Assembly: GCA_900095095.1 (NCBI GenBank)
Contig: FMBT01000313.1
Span: 248,001-312,000 of the forward strand
Direction of reading: 5' to 3'
DNA: 64,000 nucleotides
Source of the DNA: Fragilariopsis cylindrus CCMP1102
Lineage: Eukaryota; Bacillariophyta; Bacillariophyceae; Bacillariales; Bacillariaceae
Position 1 is the stretch's first letter; each line of letters starts with the position of its first letter. The notes beneath the pieces were generated by a model. That model saw nothing but the letters and a program-made list of their open reading frames with translations, was not told where the DNA came from and made no database searches. Position numbers and translations under genes: made by a program. This document shows positions 43,161 to 54,583 of the stretch, piece after piece.

Positions 43161-43488
43161 GGTGTTATTAATGCAGTATTATCATGTGTATCGGATTGAG
43201 GCATCATACCGTATATAGCAATTTTGTGCTATTTACTGTGTACGACTATGCGCTCTGGAGAGGTGCTCCATACAGTATTTTCATGTGGTACGGAGTTGGC
43301 GTGGGCATTTATATAGCGATTTTGTGCTATATATCTGCGGTTGTTCGAGTCAGAAATATTGCTAGTTGTTTTAGCTAGTTAATTTAATAGAAATACTTTA
43401 ACCCGCTTTATTTACTTAGGATATTTGGCGCATGCCAAATATTTACTTAGGCGCGCGCGACACGTGCTTCTACTCGACCACCAAAACT

Positions 43489-44010
43489 TACAGTAATACG
43501 ACTTGTACAAGCGTAAGTGTCGTATTTTAAAATAAAAAAATATTATAAGAAGATTTCTTCGATTACATTCTTCAAGGACTTAATTTCGTGGGACTCAAAA
43601 ACTAATAAACAGAAACGGTTAATATATTCCTACTTCTGGTTCAAAATGGGTCTACTAACTAGTACTGTTTAAAATATATTCTAATTTTAATTTAAAATGT
43701 ACAGTTTGTAAGTTGCATGCTGTTGAAAGTACTATAGTTTTACTAGTAATGTCTAGTAAATTGTGATAGAAAAAATTCAGCTGGGGACGATGAAAATAAT
43801 ATTTTAAATTTTGTCATGATTTTTAGGCGCGCTCGGACGACGGACAGGCGTCGTGTCGCCCCCCTCTTTTTTATGACCTAAACCTGCAGTCGAAATTTGA
43901 AACGAAAAAAAATCGAATAAAGGCTTGAACAAGGTTTAAAAGAAGTTAACAACTTGTTATTCTAAGGACATGCTTCAGTTACAGTATTAACTACAGTATT
44001 GGTAAGGACG
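43489..44010. other. Intergenic between element and aminopeptidase
   Basis: No gene seen. AT-rich, with a GGCGCGCTCGGACGACGG stretch near 43827. Confidence 0.5.
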
Positions 44011-45828
44011 ATGTCATCACTATATTCAAAGTACGTTCCACTTGCCAAAAAGGCATGTGAATTTTTAACAGCCAGTCCTGATCCCTTTTTTGTCGTAAAA
44101 AATTGTGTCACAAAACTGGAAAAAAATGGATATAAGAAATTAGATGGATCATCGTCGGCATTTACCGGACAACTGATTGCTGGTGGTAAATATTATTACA
44201 TTGTGGAATATTCCACAATTGTTGCCTTTGCAGTTGGACCAAAATTTATTCCTAGTAACTCCTTTGGTTTTCATATCATTGGTGGTCATACCGATTCACC
44301 TAATTTAAAATTAAAACCACGATCGAAAAGAAATGCATCCGGTTGTACATTATTAGGAGTACAATGTTACGGTAAGTAGTTTTGCTGAAGGGAGGAAAAG
44401 AATGAAACAATACACATATTAAATAATAAGTCAAGTTGCGAAGTAATAATGGCGTATTCGTTGCATTGCACGACATCCACTTTTCTAATTCCGTGTCTTG
44501 TCCTTTATATATATCATTTTTGTTTTTGTTTCTGTACTAATATATAATATGATATTATATAATATGATATAATATAATACACAGGTGGTGGATTATGGCA
44601 TACTTGGTTTGATCGAGATTTAAGTGTTAGTGGACGTGTGTTAGTCCAACAGAAACCAAAAGACGTTGATGGACGTAGTTATAATACTCCACAAAGTCGT
44701 ATCCTCAAAACGGAACAACGATTGGTCAATCTAGAAGATCCGATTGCGAGGATTAGTACGTTGGCTATTCATTTACAAACGGGAGAGGAGAGGGGCGCAT
44801 TTAAAGTGAATAAAGAAAACCATACCTCACCAATCATCGCAACAACAACAACAACAGCTCCCACTCCAAAGATTGGACTACTAGTAGAACCAAATGATGC
44901 TGCTAAGACTGCATTGGAAAAAGAAATTGACAGTCAAGTGAATGTAACATCTAGTACTACTAGTAGCAAATGGCAAGAAGCACAAGAACCATTATTATTG
45001 AAATCTATTGCCGAAAAGTTAAAAATTGAGGTAGAATCAATTGTTGATTTTGAATTGAATTTGTACGATACTCAACCAGCATCACTCGGGGGTATTACAA
45101 AAGAATTTCTATATTCGGCTCGTCTTGATAATCTCGCTACGGTATTTGTTGCATTAGAATCATTGGTAAACTATACTACTGCGCCATCATCAGAAAAAGA
45201 AGAAAAAGAAGAAGAAAAGAGCGACCACAGCACGTTTGAAGATTCGTCCGATGTTTCCGTTGTAGTTTTTTTTGACCACGAGGAGGTTGGTTCGAATTCA
45301 GCTCAAGGGGCAGGATCACCTGTAATGGTGGATTGTATATCGAGGATTTCGACTGCGTTGAATGGGGGTGCAACAACGAATCCTGATATGCACAATGCAT
45401 GCATTCGTAAATCATTTGTTTTGAGTATCGATCAAGCTCATGCATTACATCCTAATTATGCCGCTAAGCACGAAGCAACACATGCACCATTAATCAATGG
45501 CGGAATTGTTGTTAAGACGAATTCTAATCAACGGTACGCAACGAATGGAGTAACCGGTTTTGTAGTACGAGAACTTGGACGTATATGCGATATTCCGGTC
45601 CAGGAATTTGTCGTACGAAACGATTGTCCATGTGGGAGTACTATTGGACCAGAGATTAGTGCCAAAACAGGAATCCGCGTTGTCGATGCTGGAATGCCTC
45701 AATTGTCGATGCACTCATGTCGTGAGATGATGGGTATTGCCGACCTTTCTCATGGAGTAGATATGTTTACTGCATTCTTTAATCATTTCCGTTCTATCGA
45801 TGACAACCTTAGCAAGGATATTGTCTAG
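44011..45828 (+). CDS. DNPEP: Aspartyl aminopeptidase, M18 family
   Basis: Two exons, 44011-44371 and 44585-45828, joined in CYGGGLWHTW; 534 aa. Removes N-terminal Asp or Glu from peptides in the cytosol as a dodecamer with two metal ions per subunit. Ligands and catalytic residues are visible: H93 in GGHTDSPNLKLKPRS, Asp in YSARLDNL, Glu-Glu in FFDHEEVGSNSAQGAGS, and His near the C-terminus in MHSCREMMG. Also FDRDLSVSGRV and DQAHALHPNY are family hallmarks. Two inserts, a Thr-rich one and a Lys/Glu-rich one (about residues 195-260 and 315-330), make it longer than the usual 470-490. The ATG at 44011 gives the expected N-terminus. Confidence 0.95.
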
Positions 45829-46219
45829 CTAAAAAAGAAAAAAACTGAATCAATCTCCCTCGAAAACAACTTTAATCTGCTCGACTGCAGTACAATGAAG
45901 TCAGAACTACAGGTACTACAGTACTGCCTTCCTTCAGCATATGTTTTATTTTCGTAAGATTGCAACTGATGGTGCTTCTAGTTTCTTACTAGTTACGATA
46001 AATAAAAATGAAGAAAAAGTGACTAGAACTAAAGGACGCTTTGCGTTCTAAAAGGAATTTCTTCAGGTTTGATTATTAATGAATTTATAATATTATAAAG
46101 GACTAATGCTACAATTTTTTGTTTAATTTAACTATTGATACATCATGTATTAGTTGGCTTGTAGCTGATGGAAAGAAAGACAAAACAATGATGTTCCTCT
46201 GTTTTAGAACTTTATTTTG
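45829..46219. other. Intergenic, convergent 3' ends
   Basis: No gene seen between the aminopeptidase and the convergent VWA gene. Confidence 0.6.
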
Positions 46220-47938
46220 TTATTGCAATGCTGTTAATAATTCGTCAACATCAATCCATGATGCCATTTTCTTTTTATTTGGATTCCAATGCAATTGTTT
46301 TTCTTTCTTTTGAAGGATATCAATTTCTGCAACGAAATTATCTTCATCACATAATGGATCGGGTAATAAATCTGATGTTGTACCAAACAGTAACGCACAA
46401 AAACTGCGTATCTCATCACCAGTAAATGAACGTTGATCTATATCGTCTAATAGTTCCGAACTACCCTGTAAGCCCATTTCACGCATCCTGTGTAGGACGA
46501 GTGCATAATTCAACCATGGGTTATGTTCATATACCTGCTTTGCTTCTGCTTCATAATCATCTAATACATCCAACGTAAGTAATTCAATGCTGCTGCCGTG
46601 ATTATTATTGCTACTACTCATTCGTACATCTAATCCATTGTAAAAATCAACAACATGTCCATGATCGGTACATAATCGTATAACAATACAGACAGGTAAT
46701 CCCTTAAGTGATTCTAATGCATTTTCCAATTCCTGTTGATTATTATTGTCGTTAGCAGCACTATCTGTACATCCATCTGTACATATAATAATTGTTACTT
46801 TCATCCCATCGGCACGTAATTGTGGTAACATTCGGATTACCTCTTTACGGACATCTAGTATAGCTTCATGTAATGGTGTTTTACCCTTCGGCTTTTGTCG
46901 ATTCATTATCTTTTCAACACGATTTGAATCAGATTGTCGTCTACGAAACATTGACATTGATGGTTTTACTACATTAATGATACCATAATTTTTAGAATTA
47001 GTACTAGCAGCATTATCATATCCGACACGGAATTTTTGTGGTCCACCATTGGATGGTTTATTCAGTAAACGAAAATCAGTTGGTGCACCTAGTACTGAAC
47101 TTAATTGTGCATGACAGTTCACTGTTTCTTGTGCTTCCGCCCAACGAGTACTACTCGAGCTACCAGTATTACTGATCATTTTCGATTTCAATTTAGTAGG
47201 ATCGTTATTATTGCTGATGACATTGACAATGTCATTATTGACATTGGCATCGTCATTCTCTACTTCGCCTACTATATCGTGAACACCACCTAATATCTCA
47301 TGTCCATCTAACATTTTCATTGAACCACTATTATCAATAATCCATATTCGTTTACTAGAAACCTCTTGTATGTTTCTTAATAGTGTACCACGCAATCCAC
47401 GAGGGAGGCCTAATTCCTTCAACCAATCATTGTTCTTACTGTTGTAGTTGTTATTGCTATTGTGATGATGATGATAATGTGTTTTGATTTTAGTAGTTGC
47501 GGATTTACCGACAGTAGACGATGCATAATCCGAACGAAGATTTACCGATGAAACTGAAACAGCACTGCTATTGGTAATTGATTCAGATCGAAGTACCAAT
47601 GAAGAGGAATAAAATAAAGATGTTGACGTTGACGTTGCTATAGATGCTGTGTCAATATTCTGATTATGATGTTGCCGCTGTTGTCTTCGTCGTCGTTTCG
47701 TTGGATGAATAAAAGCCGTCGTCGTTCTTCCATGATTATGCGATAGTGCTGGGATGTTAATATACGATTGGACATCACCAGTGCTCATAATTATAATAAT
47801 AGCGACGAACATAAATATATATGATGTCGATAATGGGAACAGAAACGATGAACGTCTCGTTCTCCTAGTCCTTGCCCTCGTCCTCTTGCTACAGCATCCA
47901 TTGCTACAAGTACTCATTTTCGCCATCGACATTGTCAT
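46220..47938 (-). CDS. VWA-domain protein with N-terminal leader
   Basis: 572 aa from ATG 47938 (the frame extends three codons further but with no ATG). A basic N-terminus is followed by a hydrophobic stretch (FPLSTSYIFMFVAIIIIMS), so it enters the secretory route, possibly the plastid. The von Willebrand A domain spans residues about 200-420: MIDAS motif DNSGS in WIIDNSGSMKML, Thr in KGKTPLHEAI, Asp in IIICTDGCTD. This metal-binding fold mediates protein contacts or, in chelatases and AAA partners, regulation. The C-terminal part is conserved-looking (SFTGDEIRSFCALLFG, MASWIDVDELLTALQ). Asn/Asp inserts lie before the domain. Partner unknown. Confidence 0.8.
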   Translation of the reverse strand: MTMSMAKMSTCSNGCCSKRTRARTRRTRRSSFLFPLSTSYIFMFVAIIIIMSTGDVQSYINIPALSHNHGRTTTAFIHPTKRRRRQQRQHHNQNIDTASIATSTSTSLFYSSSLVLRSESITNSSAVSVSSVNLRSDYASSTVGKSATTKIKTHYHHHHNSNNNYNSKNNDWLKELGLPRGLRGTLLRNIQEVSSKRIWIIDNSGSMKMLDGHEILGGVHDIVGEVENDDANVNNDIVNVISNNNDPTKLKSKMISNTGSSSSTRWAEAQETVNCHAQLSSVLGAPTDFRLLNKPSNGGPQKFRVGYDNAASTNSKNYGIINVVKPSMSMFRRRQSDSNRVEKIMNRQKPKGKTPLHEAILDVRKEVIRMLPQLRADGMKVTIIICTDGCTDSAANDNNNQQELENALESLKGLPVCIVIRLCTDHGHVVDFYNGLDVRMSSSNNNHGSSIELLTLDVLDDYEAEAKQVYEHNPWLNYALVLHRMREMGLQGSSELLDDIDQRSFTGDEIRSFCALLFGTTSDLLPDPLCDEDNFVAEIDILQKKEKQLHWNPNKKKMASWIDVDELLTALQ

Positions 47939-48403
47939 CGTCGTCAAAAGCTATGTTGTATCGGAAGATAAGCTAGCTAGTTGTTCTTGTATTCTTGTAG
48001 AAGTGCCCATTGCCCATTGTCCAATTGTCCTTTTTGAAGAATTCGGATTGATGGATCGATGTCATCGGTGATCGGCTTACAGCCGAAATTGTATCTTTCA
48101 TGTCACTTCTATCGATTTTAACACACGCATCACAAGATAACATCAACATCCATTTTAGTCGATCTAGTCGAACAAGACAGTTTAAAGCCAGAGCTAGTCT
48201 TCGTTATTGTTCGTGATTCAGCATTCATTAAAAGCGAAAAATGAATTAAAACACGACAGCAACACAACAATTTAAAATTACTTGCAGCCATGCATCATGC
48301 ATGATTGAATTAACATCGAACCATAATTCATATCTTGAATCGACAACCTCCTCCGAATACTACAGTACAAGTCAAAGAGTAAAAAATTAAATACAGCATC
48401 AAT
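47939..48403. other. Divergent promoter region
   Basis: Spacer between the VWA gene and the plus-strand HAT-like gene. No separate gene seen. Confidence 0.5.
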
Positions 48404-50338
48404 ATGTCTTCAGATACTAATGGGACATACGACCCAAACGTTGTCATCAAGGCCGCCGATGCAAAGCTCGAGGCTAACGATGTTCAGGGGGGACAAACCT
48501 TGTACCAATCGTCTTTATTTAATTGGGTAGACGATGCTCAATTTGGTGGCGGGTCCGGTAACATCGATCAATTGCGTGAGGCGATTGCGACGTTATGGAT
48601 TTCGTATGCGCATTATCTACAAAAAGCGAAACAATATAAATCGGCGACGGATGCCTACGAGGATGCCACAAAGTGTCCGGTGTCCGGACGAATTGGATCG
48701 ATATGGACCGATTATGCCCGGTTTTTAGAGGAAAGGGGTAAAGTTCGATCCGCACAACAGATTTATTTGCGAGCTTTGGTGGGAGATAAAAAAAATCCCG
48801 ACGAACCAGCTGGAGGAAAAGTTCAAGACGAACAAGATCGGAGTTTGTTATGGTCGGAATTTTTAACCATGATGCAAACAAAACAACCAGATTTGACTCT
48901 AGCTGCGTTAAAAAATGCGGTTGAAAAAGAACACACCACTAAAGTCAAAGATGAACAACAACCTGACGTTACGGGAAGTGGTGTTACTGCTGCTGCTGCT
49001 GCTGCTGCTGCTACAACTAATGACGATGATATTTACGGCGACTTACCAATGAACAAACGACCCCGCTTGGATAATAACATCGGTATCAAGCAAGAGATAA
49101 ATAATAATAATTCTTCTTCCACTAATACCACCGATATGGAAATTTCAGAAGAAGAAATAACTCGTAGACACGTCGTGACGGCATCAGATGTAAAGATCGA
49201 AGAAAATGCACTGTTGGATATCACCCAAAATGTGAAGGACGATCCACTTTTTATGTCAACGTGGATGATCCGAGATGGAGATTCTCCTCCACAAGCGCCG
49301 GAACCACCTTTATTCGACGCAACAGTTGCCAAGTTGACCGACCCATCAGGAAAGGATTTACTGGGATTAGATTTGGCTCTGCAACTCGTACAGCGTCTGC
49401 TGGAACCTAATATAGGTAATGTCACGTTACAAGTTTGTCGTGGATTGTGGATGTTAACTGCACTTAAAGAGGATCAATCGACCAAAGCTCTTGGACGACT
49501 CGACGAGGAAGTCAGAGAGGAATTTAAAAAGATTCGAGCGCGACTCGACGAACGTTTGAGTGTTGCTGGAGCCGCCGCAGCGGCTGTTCGGACCATGAAT
49601 GAATCTGAACTCCATGCGTTTGAAAACAGCTGCAATCAACAACGACGAAAGTCATTAGACGAAATTGCTTGGGATTTTCGAAAACTATTATGGGTTCAGC
49701 AACAATTCCTAACGAAGCTTAAGGTTCCTGGTTTTCGTGGCCCAACAGTCGATGCAATGGAACTTGAGTATCAATCTCGAGTTTGTACCTACTTACATTC
49801 TGCCTTTTTCTTGAGACAACGAATCGGAGAAAAGGCCCACTCAACGATGATGAAATCACAAGAAAAAAGGTTGATAGACCTAAAGGAAAATCCTCGACCG
49901 GTCGTCCCCGGTGTTCGGTCTAGAAGTCCTAGTCCCGTACCGCCCTCTATGAGAAGTCCCACTCGTACTCACAACAGTTCTCTTCCTCCGATGATGGGTC
50001 CGACAAGTCCCGTACCTCCTGGTATTGTACGTCATAATCCTACTCCCATCCATGCCGGAGTATCGCAGCAATATCAGATGCAACCGCAGCAGCAATACTC
50101 CCATATTCAGCATCAAATGCAGGTGCAGCATCCATCGGGAGTGGTACTGCCACCGAATTATAATCCTACTATGCATGTGCAGCAACAGCAACAGCCTTAC
50201 ATGAATACCACTGGAGCTGGAATAACCTACCAACAACAAATGATGATGCAAGCTAACTATGCACAACAACAACAACAACAACAGCAGCAGCAGCAACAAC
50301 AACAACAACAGCCACCCCAGCCTCCCTATTATCGATAA
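48404..50338 (+). CDS. HAT/TPR-repeat protein with Gln-rich tail
   Basis: 644 aa from ATG, single exon. Residues about 10-170 form helical pairs: LWISYAHYLQKAKQYKSATD, IWTDYARFLEERGKVRSAQQ and LLWSEFLTMMQ, the W-x-x-Y/F pattern of half-a-TPR repeats found in RNA-processing factors. A second helical region at about 300-490 contains LALQLVQRLLEPN and SCNQQRRKSLDEIAWDFRKL. The middle has an Ala run and KRPRLD, a likely nuclear signal; the C-terminus is Ser-Pro then Gln/Pro-rich, typical of nuclear RNA or transcription proteins. A role in pre-mRNA processing is an inference. No orthologue named. Confidence 0.65.
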   Translation: MSSDTNGTYDPNVVIKAADAKLEANDVQGGQTLYQSSLFNWVDDAQFGGGSGNIDQLREAIATLWISYAHYLQKAKQYKSATDAYEDATKCPVSGRIGSIWTDYARFLEERGKVRSAQQIYLRALVGDKKNPDEPAGGKVQDEQDRSLLWSEFLTMMQTKQPDLTLAALKNAVEKEHTTKVKDEQQPDVTGSGVTAAAAAAAATTNDDDIYGDLPMNKRPRLDNNIGIKQEINNNNSSSTNTTDMEISEEEITRRHVVTASDVKIEENALLDITQNVKDDPLFMSTWMIRDGDSPPQAPEPPLFDATVAKLTDPSGKDLLGLDLALQLVQRLLEPNIGNVTLQVCRGLWMLTALKEDQSTKALGRLDEEVREEFKKIRARLDERLSVAGAAAAAVRTMNESELHAFENSCNQQRRKSLDEIAWDFRKLLWVQQQFLTKLKVPGFRGPTVDAMELEYQSRVCTYLHSAFFLRQRIGEKAHSTMMKSQEKRLIDLKENPRPVVPGVRSRSPSPVPPSMRSPTRTHNSSLPPMMGPTSPVPPGIVRHNPTPIHAGVSQQYQMQPQQQYSHIQHQMQVQHPSGVVLPPNYNPTMHVQQQQQPYMNTTGAGITYQQQMMMQANYAQQQQQQQQQQQQQQQQPPQPPYYR

Positions 50339-50541
50339 ATAAGTAGCATAAATAAGAGCTAAAATAGTATTATTTCTACTGTCATTAAATAGTGCTATGG
50401 ACTATTCTGTTTTTCTTTTTGTATAGTAAGACTTATATTTTACACATGTTTCGTATTGCGTGACTGTGATATCGGAAGCTTTGTGCTTCAAGATATACAA
50501 CTGTAGACATTCTTATAATTTCTTTCCCCAAATTCTTCCCT

Positions 50542-51246
50542 CTATCGTTGAAACGGTGGTCGGGAAAACGAGAAGTTACTTCGTTGTTCCTGTCGCGGCT
50601 GTTGAAGCTGCGGTTGCTGCCGTTGCCGTTGCTGTTGCTGTTGCTGTAGATTGTAATTGATATTTGGCAGAGAACGGGAAGCACGAGAACGAATAGTAGA
50701 TTGTGGCTGATAAGTTGATGCGCAATTTCTGCGTTGATAACGAGAAATCGATTGAGACGGAGTACGGTTGAAGTGTTGTGGTTGTGGTTGTTGGCGATAT
50801 TGCTGCTGCTGCTGCTGCTGTTGTTGTTGTTGTTGTTGGTATTGAGATTGATACTGATACGACTGAGGTTGAGGCTGTGGTTGAGGTTGATACTGATACT
50901 GATTGCCAACAAGACCGTTGTTGTTGTTGGGATGATAATGCTGAATCTGATTCTGAGGCTGATATTGATATTGAGTCTGAGTTTGATAGGAAGAAACACC
51001 GTATGATGGTGCTTGTGACGATATAGGTAGCGTTGGTCTTTGAGAAAATCTAGTAGCAGTAGCTGGACCAATATCACCGTTGTTGGTGTTGGTGGTGTTG
51101 ATATCATTATCATATGTGTCGGGTATCTCATCTTCTCCCCCCTGAAAGAAAGATGAGATCGGGATTGAATTGGAAGCTGGTTCTGTCCAGAAATGATCGA
51201 CCATGTTTTGGTCGCCGTTCGCCGCATCATACTGTTGGTGTTGTTG

Positions 51247-51279
<33 letters not shown>

Positions 51280-51295
51280 TTGTTGGTGTTGTTGC

Positions 51296-51340
<45 letters not shown>

Positions 51341-52835
51341 ATTTGATAACTAATAGCTTCCTGAGACTGTAAAGATCGATGAGGGTTCTGTGTCAGAAAA
51401 GATGATGAAGGTGGCGGTGGTGGTATTGACAATGATTGTGGACGATATATGTTCGGAGCAGTTGTGGTCGTCGTCATATTGTTCATTGTATGTTGCGATG
51501 ATGGTGCTCTTCCTTGCCTTCGTCCTCCCGCCGTGGAACCAAAAAAGCTATGTAAGACCTTACGTGTCCGTTCTTCGATTGGGATTGTATCCAACAGAGA
51601 ATCATCGGCTGTGGCAATCGTTCGTAGATCTTTCAATTCAGACATCAAAATGTCCACTTCTCCTTCGGGTAGTTCAAACATATCACCGAATTTGCGTATC
51701 CCTTCCGCTACGTGGACTGCTGTTGTTACCTCAACCTCCTCGACTGTAGCTGCTGCTGCTTCATCCACATTATTACTATTATTATTACTACTATTACTAT
51801 TATTATTCTTGTCCGAAATAATAGTAGGAAGAAAGTATTTCTTTTCAAGTCGCTGTAAAAAGATTCTTTTGCTTTCTTTACGTTCCGGTGTAATTACGTT
51901 AGCAACGTTAATCAAACCTTCAATGGTCGAGTTAGTATCCGGAAAAATCATCACACGAAGATTTCGATTGTTGTTATCCAATGATGCCGCCGCTTCGTCC
52001 TCAAGTCGTCCCGCTAATCGTTGAGCTCGATGGAAATAGGAAGTGACATCGTCGAGTTGTTGCATGACACTGATGTTATTATTATTGTTGTTGTTATTGT
52101 TGCTCGTACTAGGAGGAAGGACGAATAGTACCAAAGCCAATTGAAACGATTTCAAGAAACTCAACAATCCATCGAAATTGTCCTTGTCCTTGTCGTCATC
52201 GTCATCGTCATCTTCATCTTCTTCTTGCTGTTCTAATTCTATCAAATCACATGGATAATACGCTCGTACCGCCATCCGTTCGGAGGTAAATAATAAATGT
52301 GCTCCCGAGAGTGGTTTTCTTTTTACGATAACTTTTTGACAATAGGATCGTAAACCGAATTCCAAATCTTTTTTTGAGAGAAGAAAGACAAAAGGAAGAA
52401 GAAAGAAGAAGTGAATTTGTTTCCGCCACAGGAGAACAGGAATATTTGAAAATCATAATACAACAACAACCAATACCATAGAGGTATAATATTATATAAG
52501 CATCGGACAAGTAGAAGAGAAGAAAAGGCAGAGAAATAAAAGTGAGAGACGCATTTATTAAGAGTAATTTTATTTTAATTGATATCACCACCGCCAAACA
52601 AACATTTGTTATAGTGTAGCATGTATGATGAAATCAATCGAATGTCATCGATCGAAATCCCGTCCTGCAAACGAAGGTTTTTTTTTCTTCTTCTTTCGTC
52701 AAACATTTTTTTATTTCCTCTCTTCTTACCGGAAGGTCTGTTATCATCGCGAGGTCGCGATGCGAGAATGGTCGAAAACCGAGGACTGTTTTCATTATTA
52801 TTATTCTTGTTGTTGTTTCTACGATGAGTGTCCAT
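50542..52835 (-). CDS. XPF/ERCC1-like (SHOC1/SPO16-type) protein with poly-Gln tail
   Basis: Main exon 52367-50542; a probable first exon 52835-52589 (MDTHRRNNN..., basic, with GTGATA donor and AAAAAAAG acceptor) gives 690 aa in frame. Residues about 85-225 resemble a degenerate XPF nuclease fold (FLKSFQLALVLFVLPPS, NLRVMIFPDTNSTIEGL, KKYFLPTII). Then a helix-hairpin-helix pair: VAEGIRKFGDMFELPEGEVD, LMSELKDLRTIATADDSLL and IPIEERTRKVLHSFFG. This order is seen in ERCC1/XPF and in the meiotic crossover proteins SHOC1/SPO16. No ERKxxxD nuclease motif is visible, so it is probably non-catalytic. The C-terminal 320 residues are Gln/Pro/Ser-rich. The call is by pattern and moderate. Confidence 0.5.
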
Positions 52836-53333
52836 TTTGTTTGTCAGTCGAGGATCCAACCCAATAAAGAATATGATGTAATATAATGACAAATTGAATT
52901 TTTCAAAAGCTTTGGATAGAACTTTTGTATGCTAGTAGCTCTGCTCTCACTCTGGGGATTATGAAATGGGTGCAATGACAACAGCTCAAAGAAGCAACAT
53001 TCACGATTTCGAGATTGAATTGCTGTGTGATCGTAATAAATTAATTTGAAATCCGCTTCTTTCGTTCGCAATCAATCGTGACTGCTTGTAGCGGGACTCA
53101 GTGTGTCACTTCAAACACGAAGAATGCATGATTGAGCATGCTTCATTTTCCATTTGCAGAAGGTGCAACGGAATTGATACACAAAAAGGAAAAAGTTCTG
53201 TTCTCTGTTTAATACTTCTAGTTAGTAGGTCAAATTAGAAATAGACTACTTTGTTGAGACATTTCCCCCCTCACACACACACACACACACACACACCGAT
53301 ATATATATTAAATACAGTATCAGACAGGTAGGA
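52836..53333. other. Divergent promoter region with CA microsatellite
   Basis: Holds a CA dinucleotide run at about 53272-53296. No gene seen. Confidence 0.6.
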
Positions 53334-54499
53334 ATGACGATTCGTGACCAGCAGTCTTCGGAGACGACGACGACGTTATGGCGTTTTCCTAGGAAGAAAC
53401 AGTGCTGCAACAACAACAGACGAGTTGTCGTCGTCGTTGTTGTTCTGTCGTGTATTCTGTGCCTACACTTTCCGACTGCTGCTCTCGCATTTGCTGCCAC
53501 CGGTCGGTCCTTTTCTTCTTTATCATCGTCAACTACTGCAACTAAGACCTATGATACCCAACGACAAGCTAAACAGCAAGGAATATTACTACCACGACGA
53601 CAACGACTGCCACTTTTTCTTTCAGATTCTTCGGCAGGTATTACTTCCAACGGCAGCAGCAACGATGAGGCTTCTTCTGTGATGACGACAGGAGTAACGA
53701 CGGATAATAATAGGATGATTAATGGAGCAAAATTAAACCAGGTTGATTTTCCTTCTCTTAGTGATGGGGATGATGACAGCAATGAAAATAATAACAACAG
53801 CAATAAGTTATTATCTATATTGGATCGGGTACGGAAGATATCTAATTTTGCTAGTTTTCTATGTGTATTGGATTGTACATTGGTAAGTTTATGATATATT
53901 TATTTTCCGTAGTGAATATGATATGATGTGATGTGATGTGATGTGATGTGATTTGTATGGGGCAAAAATTCAACCTGGCCTCTTCTCTTATCTTCTTCTT
54001 CTTCTTTCCGAAAACAATATAACAGTTACCAATCATAACAATTGCATTACCATTACTTGGTGTATTGAATTTAGGTTCCAATCAATTACAGGCAATTGAT
54101 CAACTTGGTCACTCGTTAGCATTATACTTTGTATTACCGGTGGGTGGAATGACAACGGTGATAAATTATATGTCTCATAAAAAGAAATGGATATCATCTT
54201 TAGCAATTGTTGGTTTAACTATGGTCGGGTTAGCCAATTCACACATCGATGTCCATCATTGGCCAGCATCCTTATCATTATTTGGTGGTAGTACGGTGTC
54301 ACTGAACTTGGCTTGGATTGGTAGTGTCTTGCATGCCATACAGGGATGTGGTACTTCTCCATGGCATCGGATTGTAAATGTGAGTGGATGTGCATTCCTC
54401 TTGAGTTCGAATTACCTATCGCAACAACAAGATGGATGTGCTCATGGTGATCATGGTGGTGCTGAGGGCGATTGTGGTCATAACCACGATCATAAATAA
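53334..54499 (+). CDS. MerC-domain membrane protein, probably plastid-targeted
   Basis: Two exons, 53334-53882 and 54026-54499; 1,023 nt, 340 aa. The leader has a basic start, a hydrophobic stretch (VVVVVVVLSCILCLHF) and TAALAFAAT, an A-x-A-F type site like the diatom plastid-import signal. After a Ser/Asn linker the MerC-like domain begins with FASFLCVLDCTLLPIITIAL, the paired-cysteine helix of MerC mercury transporters, and has four helices (ALYFVLPVGGMTTVI, WISSLAIVGLTMVGLA). The tail CAHGDHGGAEGDCGHNHDHK is His/Cys-rich and could bind metal. Bacterial MerC moves Hg(II) inward; the substrate in algae is not established. Confidence 0.75.
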
Positions 54500-54545
54500 T
54501 CACGATCATAGTGGAGGAAGCTGCGACCACTAAGTAACTAATAAT

Positions 54546-54583
<38 letters not shown>

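Larger units (their letters stand above)
37147..43488 (+). mobile_element. Candidate tyrosine-recombinase (Crypton-like) element
   Basis: Limits are tentative. A 22-bp inverted repeat, AGTTTTGGTGGTCGAGTAGA plus AG, lies at 37379-37400 and in reverse at 43467-43488. Between them all genes are on the plus strand: a small two-exon gene, a basic protein and a spliced tyrosine recombinase. The left flank holds eight CGAGT motifs (37177-37395) and three ~100-bp direct repeats (37486-37789). No reverse transcriptase was seen, which argues against DIRS or Ngaro elements and for a Crypton. Classical Cryptons lack inverted repeats, so the inverted pair could be recombinase binding sites rather than true ends. 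Confidence 0.55.

Noticed and set aside
50734-51353. Leu- and Ala/Val-rich plus-strand frames
   Set aside because: Antisense of the poly-Gln codons of the XPF-like gene.
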